From Buxus sempervirens (Eukaryota; Streptophyta; Magnoliopsida; Buxales; Buxaceae), in contig OX387193.1 of NCBI GenBank assembly GCA_947561395.2, forward strand, positions 16,244,001 to 16,308,000: a stretch of DNA of 64,000 nucleotides, written 5' to 3'. The translations under genes and the position numbers were made by a program. The notes beneath the pieces were generated by a model that saw only the letters and a list, made by a program, of their open reading frames with translations, was not told where the DNA came from and ran no database searches. How positions within the stretch are numbered: the stretch's first letter is position 1; each line of letters begins with the position of its first letter. Shown here piece by piece: positions 1 to 13,500 of the stretch.

Positions 1-810
1 GTATGGATTCGTCCATACGCCTAAATTTCTTTGTTAACATAGCTTCTGCAAGTATGCATTGGGGTATGGCATTCATGGTCCTTTGCTTCTTCATCAGCTA
101 TGGTAATGTTTTGGATGTTTTTCAGTTTAGTTGGTTTGTAATCGAGCTAGATGTGCCTATGATTCATATTAATGAAATCAATTAGCTTGGCTTCATATCA
201 AAAAATAAAAAATCCATGGAGAATTGCTACTATCTTGGAGGAGGCAAAAATTCTCAGCTCCTAGTTTGAATTTTTTTTTTGAGTACATGATACTTTTAGA
301 GAAGCAAATTTTATGGCCGATTCCGTAACCAATTTTGCCCTTAACCATTTCCCCTGTTTGTGGATTGGCAAGCCACCCAGTTTCTTTTCTAAAACTCTTA
401 ATGATGATAACATTGGAGGTACCCATGTAAGAACAATTATCTTGCCTTAATTCAATTTGTTGAGGTTTTTTCACCGCAACAAAAAAAAAAAAGAGAGAGA
501 AGATCTATGGATTTATGTTGTTCACGCCCAGTAGCCTGGTCTAGTCAAATCATGGTTCACGCTTTTGTCGAAGAAACTGAAAGCTCATCATGGCCTCAAC
601 TAATAAAGTAATAATACTATTAAAAAAATGAAAATTTAGTTTCATAAAATATGGAATTTTAGATTTCAATTAAAAATGGATACCATTATGTATGAAATAT
701 ATTTGATGATTCAAAACCTTATTCTTCTATAAAACTCTTAATACATCGCATAATAAAATTTTCAGTTCGTAAGTGTTAGAAAAATTAAGTATTTAGGCTA
801 GACTAGACTG
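1..810. other. AT-rich intergenic sequence, no gene recognised
   Basis: Downstream of the CCDC97-like gene (its stop is at 1556). A 93-codon open frame on the minus strand (193-474) matches no family I know and has no splice context, so it is not called. A short A-run lies at 480-492. Confidence 0.4.
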
Positions 811-957
811 AGGGATGACAATGGGGCAGGTTAATGATCCGTCCTTAATGGTTAGGGTTTCGCAATTCATAAGTTAAGTTAGGGTTGAGTCCAACCCAAC
901 CCTAACCCGCCCCAAACCTGACCTCTCTTGCCCGCCCCAAACCTGACCTATGTTGGG
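811..957. repeat. Possible fragment of a hAT-type MITE
   Basis: The stretch opens with AGGGATGACAATGGGGCAGG, the style of terminus seen in Ac/hAT-type plant MITEs, followed by tandem 'CCCGCCCCAAACCTGACC' units. No matching second terminus or target duplication was found, so it is at best a fragment. 958-1555 holds nothing I can support apart from A- and T-runs near 1337-1378. Confidence 0.3.
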
Positions 958-1555
958 AGTTGAATATTTAGCAGATCTCATAGTGGTAATATAAAGGATT
1001 ATTTATCAAATGGACATTGTAGTTATGCTACAAGATCCCTCCAAATGGAAAAAATGCATGGGACATGAATAATATAATTAGAAAATATTATTATAATTTT
1101 AATTGCAGAATTTCTTATGGAATTGTTTAGGGTTATGGGCTTAATAGTCAATATTAGTGCCTTCAAATGACTTTAAAATATGCTGGATCAAAACCCACCA
1201 TTGAAGGATGCCTCTTAAAATATAATATTCATTTCACTTTTTGAATATGATTGAGTTATTTAAAAATTTTATTAATAGAAATCATTTGGCATGCAGACAA
1301 AATACAAGTTAGTCATCAAAAAGAGCCTGATATCCTTTTTTTTCTTTTTTAAACAAAAAACAAAAAAAAAAAAAAAAACAGCCAGATATCCAGGCCAAGC
1401 TCCTCTTCAATAAAACCTGGTTATACAGTCAACACAGCAGCAGCAGTGATTCATATACAAGGGAACAACTGTAGTACATAATTACAATGAAGAGACAGTT
1501 CTGAACAGAGTACTCTACCAGCAAAACTGGCAGTGATTCAGCTCAGATCACATTC

Positions 1556-4478
1556 CTAATCTTCAGCAAAGTACTTCTCCTCTGCATCATGGTTGGCCTC
1601 CCTCAACCAGTGGTCATCCAGTGTTTCATTGGAGTCTATTTTAGAGTAATCTAAATGCTGAGAATCTTCTCCTGACAGAAACTTCTGTTGCATTATGTGG
1701 GTGAATTGATCCATCTGGTCTTGCATCTCTGCAGCCGATAGAGTTTGTCTCTCATCGGACTCATCGCTGGTGAAATGAGTGCCATTGCTTACCTCGCGAT
1801 CCACATGTTCCTACATCAAGTTACAGACAGTTATAATAGACAAATTTATTATAGGATATCATATCACATAAAAAATATAGAAGTAAAGAAAATATTGCCC
1901 TTTCTTTTTTCCAATGAGTTTGAAAAAAACATTTTTAATTGGTGAAAACGTTAACTGAAGTCATTCTAGTTCCCATCTAAACCATTAGAACGTGCATGAT
2001 GCAACTGGTGCTGAAACCCACAGCTGTGCTGTTCCTAAGAAGACGAATTTCAAAAAAGCTCATTGCTGAGACTAAGGATTAGTTAAAGTTGGTAGATAAA
2101 GAAGAAGCTACTTTAAGTCTGCCAGTCTAGTATCACGCCTAAAAGGAAGACCAAGTTGGCGGAGGATGAAGAAAGCACATCAAGAACAAGAAAGCATTTA
2201 TTGGTGGTAGAGTGGAAAATCCAGGAAAATGATCTAAAGAACCAAATCATCCTACCAAAGATCCGACCACAAATGAAGAGAAATTCCTGATTCAATGGTG
2301 AATCTAACAAAGAGAATGAAATAAATGGCTTTCTAAGCACTAGACCCTTGGACTCGTACTTACGCATTGAAATCCCAAGTCCCAACCACTCCTGTGTATC
2401 CATATTTACTAGTGACAATTGCTCGGCAAAAGTCCTCCATTTCCACACTGAATATCCACAACCACATATCCACAGCACACAATTGCAGATTCGAGTATTG
2501 CCTTAGATTAATAAACCCATTTGTCTTACCATGATGTACAAGTTTCCACTTTACAGGATGGCCCTTCCTACACCAACCTTCCGGGAGGAAGTCTTTCTGA
2601 ATTTTCCGTATTAATCTACCCAGCTTACCCAGAATCCTAAATGGGACATAAAGTATACTGGTGGGTTAGCAAGGGAAATCTGAAAAAGAGCGATCTTGCC
2701 TTAGAAAAGATATCCTTTTCCAGCTTGCTAATCCCTTAATATTTTATCTATTTCAGGAGACCAAGATTGGATGCTACAAGTGATTATCGCTCGAAAAAGA
2801 ATGGAGTACTTCATTGGCCAGTCCTTGCTCCAACACCCAAAAGTTTTTACACATTCCTCAAAGTTTCAGAATCAACATGAAGGCCACAAATCAAATCCTT
2901 TCCAACTTAACCTTCTAAACTGGTATCATTTTAAAACATCTCAAGAAACATTTAGCCAAAAGAATTTTTCAATGCATGGTTCTGTGAGAAGGATTATGTC
3001 ATCAATTACTAGAGCGAGACACTTGAATTACATTCCCAGCCATAAAAAGTTATATCCAATTCACAATTCTGCATAGGATAAGAACTGAGTCAACATGCTA
3101 CACAACAGTGTCAACGAAAAGGTTGAAAGTAGATCGCCCAATCTACAGCCCCTAGAAGACTGGAAGTAACCAACCAAACCCACATTAAGAATTCAAAACT
3201 AAGGGAGGACAAATTGTGAAGATACTCATCATCCACATTGGCCATCTATTACCAAATCCTTTCCACCTCTCAAAATCTGTTAAGTCATATTTACCCTATT
3301 AGAGGCCTTTTCAAGATCCAATTTCTTCACTGCGCTTAAATATTCATTTCTAATCAATACAATATCATGAATCTGCCTCTTCTAAACAATTAGAGATCAC
3401 TGACCCAATGACACTTAAATCTATTGGCAAGCCCTTTTCCTGTGATCTTACAGAGGCTAGTGATTAGATTTACTTGTACAAAATCTTCTAATTTCACAGA
3501 CCCTTTCAATTTGGGTATTAACATAGTGACCTTGTTAATCAGTATAACTGAATGGAATTAATAAAATACTTTCTTTAGTTCAGTCTATGAAATCTCAGCA
3601 CTCTAACAAGCCATTGTGAATAGATCAGGCCCAGGTAATATATATCCACCCAACTCCCATATTGTTTCTTCAAACTCCTCTAACTATGACACTTGATGTC
3701 TCAATCTTGGCCCATGAACTTTTCCAAAGCCAAGAATTATATTCTGTTCTGAAAAATGCAAAGAGGAATAAAATTGAATCACAGCCCCATGGATTTCTTT
3801 GCCACCAGTCCCGCTTTTCATTACTCTTTTTGTGAAAAGTGGTCATCTTATGAAGGAAACTAGCATTCAAATCCCTTACTTAATGACTTGATCCTTGATA
3901 TTTGTCCCCAATCAATCGAGTCCCTCTTCAATATTTCCTCGACTTCACTATTTCAACTCCTATTTTCCCCATCAAACTCAATCAACGCTAGGAATTTTTT
4001 TAATTTATCCATCCTATCATTTCCTTCAAAATCTCTGACACCATACTGAAGTGTCCTTATTCCAAATTCTGATTTTCTCCTTAGACACCTCCTAAAGGTC
4101 TCAAGCAAGTTTTATCGTGCCGGTTTTGGTGCCATTTCGCCAACATGCGCTCGTGCTGCCTCATTTTCGTGCCATTATGTGAAAAATTGAAAATTCCAAA
4201 CTAATTATAAAAACATATAAAAATTAAAAATTGTTACTAAAATAATGATAATGATATATAATTATCAATAATAATTATAAAGATATATTAATAATTAAGT
4301 TAAAAAACGTAGATAAACTGAAGATATGATTTTTGATAGGGTGGGATGGAGAAACAAGATTCGTGTAGCCAACCCCACTTTGGTGGAAATTGGCTTATGA
4401 TGATGATGGTGATATAATTAGGAATATAATAATATCACCATAATATTATTACTTTATTTTATTATTATTTTTTTACAT

Positions 4479-4532
<54 letters not shown>

Positions 4533-7500
4533 TTAATTTTTTCCGATTTATACAATTCATAATAATAATTTTTTTTCAACTTTTTCAATTCAAAATTTTT
4601 TTATATATATGTATTATAATTTATATATACGCATATGTATGTATGTATATCATAATATTAAATTTTCAATTCAAAAAATTTTCATATATATTTATTTTAT
4701 ATATCTAATTTTTCTAATAATAAAACTTCACATTTTTATATTTAAGTATAATCTTAATGTATGCATGTATGTATGTATTCTATTTATAAAATAAGGGCCT
4801 ATAGAAGCCAACAAGGGAGGTCGGCAAGAGCTGAAAAAGAGGGTGACAAACCAGGTATGCATCACCCCCTCCCCCTCTCTCTTCTTCTCTCCCCTACTCT
4901 CTCTCTCTCTCTCTTCCTCCTTCCCACATTTCTCACCCTTTCATTCTTTTTTTTTCTCTTTTGAGCAATGACGAGGGCAACAGTATGCCCCCTCCTCCCT
5001 GTTGCCCTCCTACACTCTCTTCACCTTTTTCTTTCTTACCTTTTGTATAGGTTTAGCACAACATACCGTTGGTATCATGTGCAATCTGATGATTCTGATG
5101 GCAAACGTGATGTGTCGTTTGAAATATTTTGCTTTTTATAAGCACCAGTCAAAATGGATGAAGTTTTAGCGGCACACTGAAACTGCCTGCTTTTGGTGCC
5201 ACTTCTGGTCGTCATTGTCAACCACGATCTCAAGAATTTAAAAGCCTCCCATTCTAAGTAATTTATCTATGCTTCCAACAACTCTCTAGTCTCCTTAATA
5301 TGTAGATCTGTCAACCACATATTCTTGAACTAAATGGAGATGGTCCAACTTTTTTTTTTTTTATCGTTAATGAAAATGGCATATTGGAAATAAAGAAGAG
5401 AGAGTAAAAAAGGAGAAGAAGACAGAAATGGGACGCTTTCCATGAGAAATGGGAAGTGTCCACTAAAGCAAACAAAAACACTAAACTACAGAAACAGCAC
5501 AACAGCCAACTATACTGCCTTACAACACATGCTTGACTTCCTAGTTTATCAAAGCCTCCCAATTCCTAACGATATCCCCCACTCCATATTCCGACCAATC
5601 GGATTGAAGTCGATGTCCAACCTGCTGCAATGGTCATTACTTTGTTGAGAATTAGCTCTTGACCTCTAGAAATGTCTTCAAAGATCTTACTATTTATGTT
5701 CAGCCACACTTCCCAAATGGTAGCAAAGAATACTACCAAATATAGACTTCTCCCTCTTTTAGACAAGTGGGGGAAGCACCATTGGGCAGCCAACTCTCTA
5801 GGAGAACTAGGTAAAGCCCACTGTATTCCGGCCAAGAACAACAACCTTCTCCGAATATAGCCCGCAAACTCGCACGAAACCAGCAAATGATCCACAGACT
5901 CCCCCACCCTCAAGCAAAGAGTGCAAGTATGCAGAGATAAAGCCCAAGACTTCCTACGATGCTGGAGGTTATCAAGAGTATTAATCTTATTTAGAAAGGC
6001 TATCCAGCAGAATATCTTGACCTTAAGGGGGATTTTGGCTTTCCAAAGAAATGAAGTGGAGAAGCTAGGAGAGGGAGATGGGGTCAAATTCCGAAAATAT
6101 GAGAACCAAGATTTACAAGAGAACCGCCCCTTAGGATCAATAGACCACAGTCTAACGTCCTACAAGGATGGGTGAATAATCACCCCTTCTAGATTTTCAA
6201 TTAAGGCCCTAACTCAACAACCTCGGACTCACGAAGATCCCTACTAAAATAAAGGTTCCATTTTAACCCATGAGTTGACCATGAAAGAATGTCACACACA
6301 AAAGGGTCTTTAGGAATACAAGTACGATAGAGACGAGGGAATGAAATGGCTAAAGAAGAATCACCCACCAAACGTGAGACTAAAATTTTATGGAATCACC
6401 TTCGTGAAGCTTGGTGGATACATTAGGCAAAAATGTGGAAGCTAGGTTCAGAATGGATTTCCAAGGACAATCTAAGAAAACTTTTGCATTTTGATTAATT
6501 TCCTTTTCATTGGTATGAATGCCGTACTTACTCACTATAACCTTATGCCACAAGGTCCCCTGTTCCTGCCCAAAACGCCATAGCCATTTACTGAGAAGAG
6601 CAGAATTCTTCATTTGCACGTTACCAAGAGTTAGACCCCCATGCTCAAGGTCCTTAGAAACTTGATCCCATCTCACATGATTATCCTTTTTCTTCCTTCC
6701 ACCTCCCTCCCATAAAAATTTCTTCTGCAATTTCTCAATGGAATGCACCACCTTCGCTAGAGCTCTAAGCATTGACATGACGTATATTGGGAGATTAGCT
6801 AACGCTGCTTTAATCAACGTAACTCGGCCCCCTATAGAAAGGTATGGCTTCTTCCATATGGATAGCTTCTTCCTCATTCTTTCAATGACTGGGTTCCATG
6901 CTTCTACCGACATGAGTCTACCACCTAAGGGGATTCTAAGATATTTAATTGGCCAATTTACTTGCTTGCATTCAAGAAATTTTGCAATCAACTTCAATTC
7001 CTCTCCCATCATATTAATCCCTGAAATGTTGCTTTTACCAAGCTTCACTTTAAGACCAAAAATCATCTCAAAGGTTTTGAGAATACATTTTGTCCACAAA
7101 AAAATGTATCCCAACAATTCTCTAGAAAGAGAATGGTATCATCCGCGAATTGTAAGTGAGATACGGGGATGCCATCCTTGCCAACCTTGAATCCTTTAAT
7201 CAGCTTCTTCTTTTCACCCATTTCCATCATCCTACCAAAGACATCAATTACCAAGGTAAATAAGAACGGGGATAAAGATCACCTTGCCTCAATCCTCTAG
7301 ATGAGGAAAATTGGCCAGCAACTCTACCATTAAGGATGAAGGAGTACGATATATTCATCAAGCAACCCTTAATCCACCCACGCCACTTATCTCCAAAACC
7401 CTTCCATCTCATCACCTCATCCAAGAAACCCCATTCCACTTTGTCATATGCTTTCTCCAAATCCACCTTGCAAACCACACTCGGACTCTTCATTCTTTTC

Positions 7501-10500
7501 CGCTCAACAACACACTCATTGGCCAACAAGGAGCAATCTAGTATTTGTCGGCCCTTTACAAAAGCACTTTGGTTCACTGATATAACTATCTCCATTACAT
7601 CCTTAATCCTTATTTCCAACACCTTCGATATGATTTTATACATACTAGTAACAAGGCTAATAGAGTGAAAATCCTTCACTTCAGCAGCTCCTTGCACTTT
7701 TGGAATGAGACATAAAAAGGTGGCATTAGTTACTTTATTGATAACTCGCTACTGATAGAACTCCTTAAATACCTCCATTAGAACATCTTTCAACACATCC
7801 CAACATGCTAGATAGAAAGCTAAAGTGAAGCCATCTGGACTTGGTGCTTTTTCCTGACCTAACTCCATAATGGCCCGTTTCACCTCTTCCACCTCAAACT
7901 CCCTTTCTAATAAGCCTTTTGGTTTGCATCCAGTTTAGGCACCTCTAAACCACCTATAGAGCAAGAAAATTTCAACTGATGCAGATCTGAGTAGAACTCT
8001 ATTAGCTTAGCCAAAATTGATTCTTCCTCTTCAATAGGTTCTCCATCCTCCCACAAGGTTCTGATGCAGTTTTTCTTTCTTCTTCCATTTGCAATCTTAT
8101 GGAAGAATTTAGTGTTTCCATCGCCTTCCTTCAGCCACTGAATCCTTGATTTTTGTCTCTAAAGAATTTCTTCGTCACTAAGAACTTTTTCCATTTCTCC
8201 CAAGCTTTCTTTTCTTACTATTCTTTCTTCTTCTGATATGTCCCTTGATTCCTCCAATCTATCAAAGAGATTAATCGAGTCCATTAGTTCTGTCTTCTTG
8301 GAATCCACTGCCCAAGCACTTCTGGTTCCATCTCTTTATTCTGCTTTTCAAATTTTGAAGCGATCTCATAAAATGGAATCCAGCCCATCCATCCACTCCT
8401 TCATTAGATTCCTTCCACCAACTGTTTATTGATTTACAAAAAGAAATGTCCTTTAGCCACATATTAGCAAAGCGGAAAGGGACGGGGCACCCTTACAAAC
8501 TGCATCTGTGTCCACCAATATTGGATTGTGGTCCGATGTCAACCGAGGCAACACCTTCTGAACCACATTCGAGAACTGATCATCCCAACTTGCAGACACC
8601 AGCACCCCATCCAACCTACTACAAACAGAATTTTCTTGCATGTTAGACCTTGTAAACTTACCCCCACTCAATGGATAATCAATCAAAGCCTGCCCTTCAA
8701 TGTATATCGAAAACTCCTTCATGCTTCTGTGAGTTCTTTTTGCCCTTTTTATTTCCTTGATAAATCTGCACACGTTAAAGTCTCCTAATAGAGACCAAGA
8801 GTCCGGAACCAACTTGCCAATCTCATCCAATTCCTTCCGGAAAGCATCCCTATTCCGTGCTGAATTCGGTCCACATATACCAGAAAATCCCCATTGAAAC
8901 TGATCATCCAGATTAACGAAACACAGACAAAGAGAATACACAACATGATGAACCAGATTTCCACTAATTAAAGAGGAGTCCCACATTACCAAAATGGCAC
9001 CAGATGCTCCTTTAAAAGGAAGGCAAGCCCAGTTCCTTGTCTTCCCACCCCACAGATAGCTTACCAATCTCTCTCAGAACATCTCTCTTTTGGTTTCTTG
9101 CAGCGCACAGACCCACGGTTTCTCCTTACGACAAACTTCCCTTATTGCCCTCTTCTTATCAGCCCCACCTATGCCCCTGATATTCCAACTTATGAGCTTC
9201 ATCAGAGATGGTCTCACTTATTTTACTCCACTTGATAGAAGTCAAAATGGTGAATGATTAAAAATGGGCTTTGAGAGCAGGGTAAGAAAATTGGTATCAG
9301 TCCTCAGTATTGGCCATGTCAGTTGAGACAACTCAGTTAGCCCAAAAGTTCCCAAGGCCGGAAAAAATAGCTGTTTGTGCCGTGCCCACTGTTCATACCA
9401 AGGAGCTGCTATGCCTGTTTGTGCTAAGGAGCTGCAACATAGGAGCGCCTTCTCCTCCTCCTATATATTTATATCAAATTTTTTTTTTTTTTTTTTGTGC
9501 TCGTGCCATGCCTGTTGTTCATGCCGAGGAGCTGCAATGCCTGTTTGTGTCAACAAGCTATGACATAGTCTCTTTTTTTTTTTTGACTCATTTTTCAATT
9601 TCTGGTTTCAAAAGACAGAAAAATCATAAATCTGAAAATCCAGATTTCGGGTTTGTTTTCAACATAAAAATCAGATTATTTTATGGTTCTGATTGTTCCC
9701 ATTTCTCATATTCTTCTTCATCTTCTCTTTTCTGTTTTATTCTCTTGTCTGAATGGTCCTGGGCGTACCACTCGTGACCAAGTCAACTTGGGCAGTACCA
9801 ACTCAGTATCACCCAAGCTGTATTGTTTTCGAGACTCAGTATTGGCTTGGTAAGAGCCGATGTCAACTTGGCTCGCCCTGTACCAATCAGTATCGGTTAA
9901 GTTTTTTTACCACCACTTGAGATTAATTTCTAATATTACGAGTAAGTAAGCCTTTTACATGGTGGAAGTGAGAAATCACTCAAGCCTACAAACACACTGG
10001 TTTCTTAGACCAAGTACACATCCTCCGCAAAGAGCGGGAAATCCATCAACTCAAATTTATTAATAAAAAATGCAAATCCTTCCATACATTTGGTCAAGAA
10101 TACCTAATCACATTAAACATCACAATAATTACATCCTGAATCTCTCTCAAATACTTTCAGAAACTACCTCTTTCTATAGGTTTATTTTATGCATCTGTTA
10201 AGATCCAGAAAAATGGTTTTCCATAATTTGTACTTTGAAGGACATTGAGCACTTACCTAAGAGAACCTCTCATTTAAACACATGATCCACATCGCAGTCA
10301 ATGATGATACCTCCTTATGTGCTTTTTGATGGTAGGAATTCTAATATTTATTCCTCTCTAACACCAACAACAAACACCCCCCAACCACCCCCTCTCTTTT
10401 CCCTCACAGCTACAACCCCCCAACCCACCCCACCCATAACACAACACAACCCAACCCCCCAACAAAACCAATAACAACACACACACACAACACCAATTGT

Positions 10501-13500
10501 CAATTAAATCCTTTAGAGACTGACTCCCTCTTTTTTTTTCTTTTAACTTCATGTTCAACAAAAACTCTTAGCTTAATCCTCCCACAAAACTCTTTTTCAC
10601 TGTTTTTTTATTTTCAAGTCGGTGTTCCCCCACAGCCCCATCTTGGTGCAACACCATAAAAAATATCCCTCTTATGTCCCAACTGAACGGCTTCCCCTTT
10701 TTCTTTTTCCCTTTACAAGATGAAACCTTCCAAACCTCCAACCCATGATCTAGACCCCCTTACACTAAAGGTTCCTTTCTAGATTCTCCAGTTCATTATT
10801 TCTGGACAAACTCTCTGGACTACCACTCATTGCTAAACCCTTAAATCTTCTCACTGCATTATATGTACCAACAGGTTCACCATTTTGTCCCTTTTCAATC
10901 TGGAACTACGATGCTGAGCCATAACATTCAAAAAAATTTTCCCATTCCGAGCTTCTCCTTCATTGAAGAGACAAATTATAAAGTCAATAGTTTGGATCGC
11001 ATCCTAATCCATCCTTCCATTCCCATTAGAATCAACTAGAAGTAGACTTTCATACAAGAGATCTCAATGACAGGCTGCTAGCAAAATTTTTGAACAAGAA
11101 TGATAGGACAACCAAAAGAATGAGGCACAAAACAAGGGGACATACTTAAGCCACAGCAAGGCAAAACAAGAGAAGTGATCTACAAGATTACTCAACGGAA
11201 TACTAGCTTGAGATCAACAGCTTTTCACTTGCTACCAGATTTGTCATGGTGAATAGAATGAGTATAAGAGGTATGTTGCATGTCATTACCTGATTGTTCC
11301 ACTTCTTCATCAGTGAGGATGATAGTTGGAAATATTATCCTCATCTGACATCTCATATACCACTGGCTCTGCATCCTCCACTCCCCATTACCATCTTCAA
11401 GATGGTCGTTGTCGATAATTTCAATCATGTCAACACCTGGCTTCCATTAACTATGATAGTTAATCAGTGATTCAGTGAAAGCTCTAACAAAACAGGGTCA
11501 AAGTCCCGTTCAAGTCCATCTCTCATTATAAAATATCAGGATTTCTTTTACAATTTCAGGTGAATGGTAGGTAATGTATGGGGTTAGCATCCCTACATTG
11601 ATGAAGCTAGCTGCTAGGATCCTTGCTTAAGACAACATATTATTCTGCAGATTGAAATGAATTAGAGCAACTTTGCTCTCATACATATGAAGTGGAGGAA
11701 CAAACTAGTATATAAGAAGTTGCAGAACCTGGTGTTTTATCATTAGAATATGAAGCTAAAGGCAAAGCAAATGGAGATTGAGCATCGCAAAGCCATTATA
11801 AAGAATCCTCCAGACATGCTATTTAGCAATGGGGTTGATGAAGAGGATCCTTTTTCAGTTTGGGTTAGGTGTCTTGAGATGGACCCGCCAGATGGTAAAC
11901 CTAGCCCTCTTATTGCTAGTGCTGCAACAGAGATGAGCAACGAAGTTGATACCATGATAGACGATGAGAAGGAAGAGTATAGTTAAGACTCATTTGATAG
12001 AGTGATAAGAGTTGTTGATCCCTTAGTTTAGCAGCAGCAGCATCAGCCCCAACCTTAGCCCCACGTGGAAGGCAACATGATTCTAATATATAAGAGGAAC
12101 ATGAGGGCATGATAAAGACGATGATGAACGACAATCAAGGTGGTGGAGGCACGACTGCCCTAGGGTTGAGTCCTCTCATTGGGGAAGATGAGTCAAGCAT
12201 GCCACATAGGAACGTATGGGTTATGCTGCTACCTTTTCACAAGTTTCAGAGACCATGTGAACGAAAAATTCAGAAGTGGGAAAAAAAGGCCCCCTTTCTA
12301 GAGGTTGTCCATCTACGAATTAGTGATCCAACTGGGCAGCAGTAGCTGGACATGAACATTTTAGGGGAGAGGTAAAAGAAAAGAGAAGCAACATACTGGT
12401 GTACATGACATGTTCTTTGTAGCTTAGAAGAGATTTGGATCCATGAATGATAGATCTAGCACTTCATCTTATTGATATGGAGATCAGTTCGATCAGAGTT
12501 ACGGAGAATATTATCCATAAAACAGCCTTTTGGGACCATATCATATGAGTTATAGTTTATCTAATAGTAGTTATTATTCAAACTACTATCCTCGGCCTAG
12601 CCCAGCAGATATCATGGATCACAGTTGCAAACATTTGATACTTGTGGCTCTTTCCTATAAACTCTTACCCATATGGTTTATATGCTACAATAGGTACACC
12701 CTAGACCCCTATATGTGGGCTTTATTCGTTATCCTCCTCCACCATAACCGCGTCATTCAAAACCTTAGATTTTAGTACTTTTGACGCCTTTTTTTTTTTG
12801 ATTGGTAATAAGAGAAATTTTATTAATAAAAGAAGGGAGAAAGGACATGTACACCAAAAGTGTAAAGCAGAAAAAGACTACATGGTCCTAAAATATATAT
12901 ATATATATTTTTTGATCGGTAAATATGATTCATTAATTAAAGCATAAGAACAAGTAAATGGCACACAAATTGTGTACCAAACCACTTACATGTTTCTAAA
13001 ATCTTTGAATGATAATACTTTTTGAAGATTCAAACCACCACACGAGTCCTTCACCGATGCCCAAAACAAGATACTGCTCAAAGAAGATTCAAATATCCCC
13101 TGAATAGATCTTGATTTGTTGTCGAAAATTCTACTGCTCCTCTCTTTCCATAGTGTCCATAAGTGTAAGGTCCTAGTCAAGCTTAGTTTGAAACTTTGAC
13201 AAAGACTTTATAGTCTTTGTTTTATTACATTTTGAGTTTGACTAAGACTTTATAGTTTTTGTTTTATTGCATTTTGAGTGGAGGTGGTATGGGATTTGTG
13301 TGCATGAGCACACCATATCGCACCTTATGTTTCTTTAGATCTAATAGAAGTGGATGGCTGAGATTGAACCTTCCTTATTGAAGGACTATTAGGGTGAAGC
13401 CACCCTAATCCTTATTGTTGGTGGCTGCAAGACATGGACTGTTGCTAGACGTCTTGGAGAAGAAGAAAGTGGGGGAAAAAAATTGGTTTGGGTGTTGAAG

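Larger units (their letters stand above)
2110..5336 (-). mobile_element. Old, heavily degenerate LINE fragment (L1-type), interrupted
   Basis: Reading the minus strand in shifting frames gives recognisable L1-type pieces in the right order: FKNMW near 5310, a WRQKSR-like linker (DWGQISRIKSLSKGF near 3880), APGPD-like PGPDLF near 3630, and IPKLKGSVKLEDFVQ...LITSLCKI near 3500, the degenerate form of the RT block 'DFRPISL..LYKI'. Stops and frameshifts are dense, so it is far older than the LINE beside it. It lies in the large CCDC97 intron in the same orientation as the gene. The outer limits are approximate. Confidence 0.55.

Noticed and set aside
193-474. 93-codon minus-strand open frame at the left edge
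   Set aside because: Coding-like in parts but matches no family I know, has no splice context, and overlaps an A-run; not enough to call a gene.
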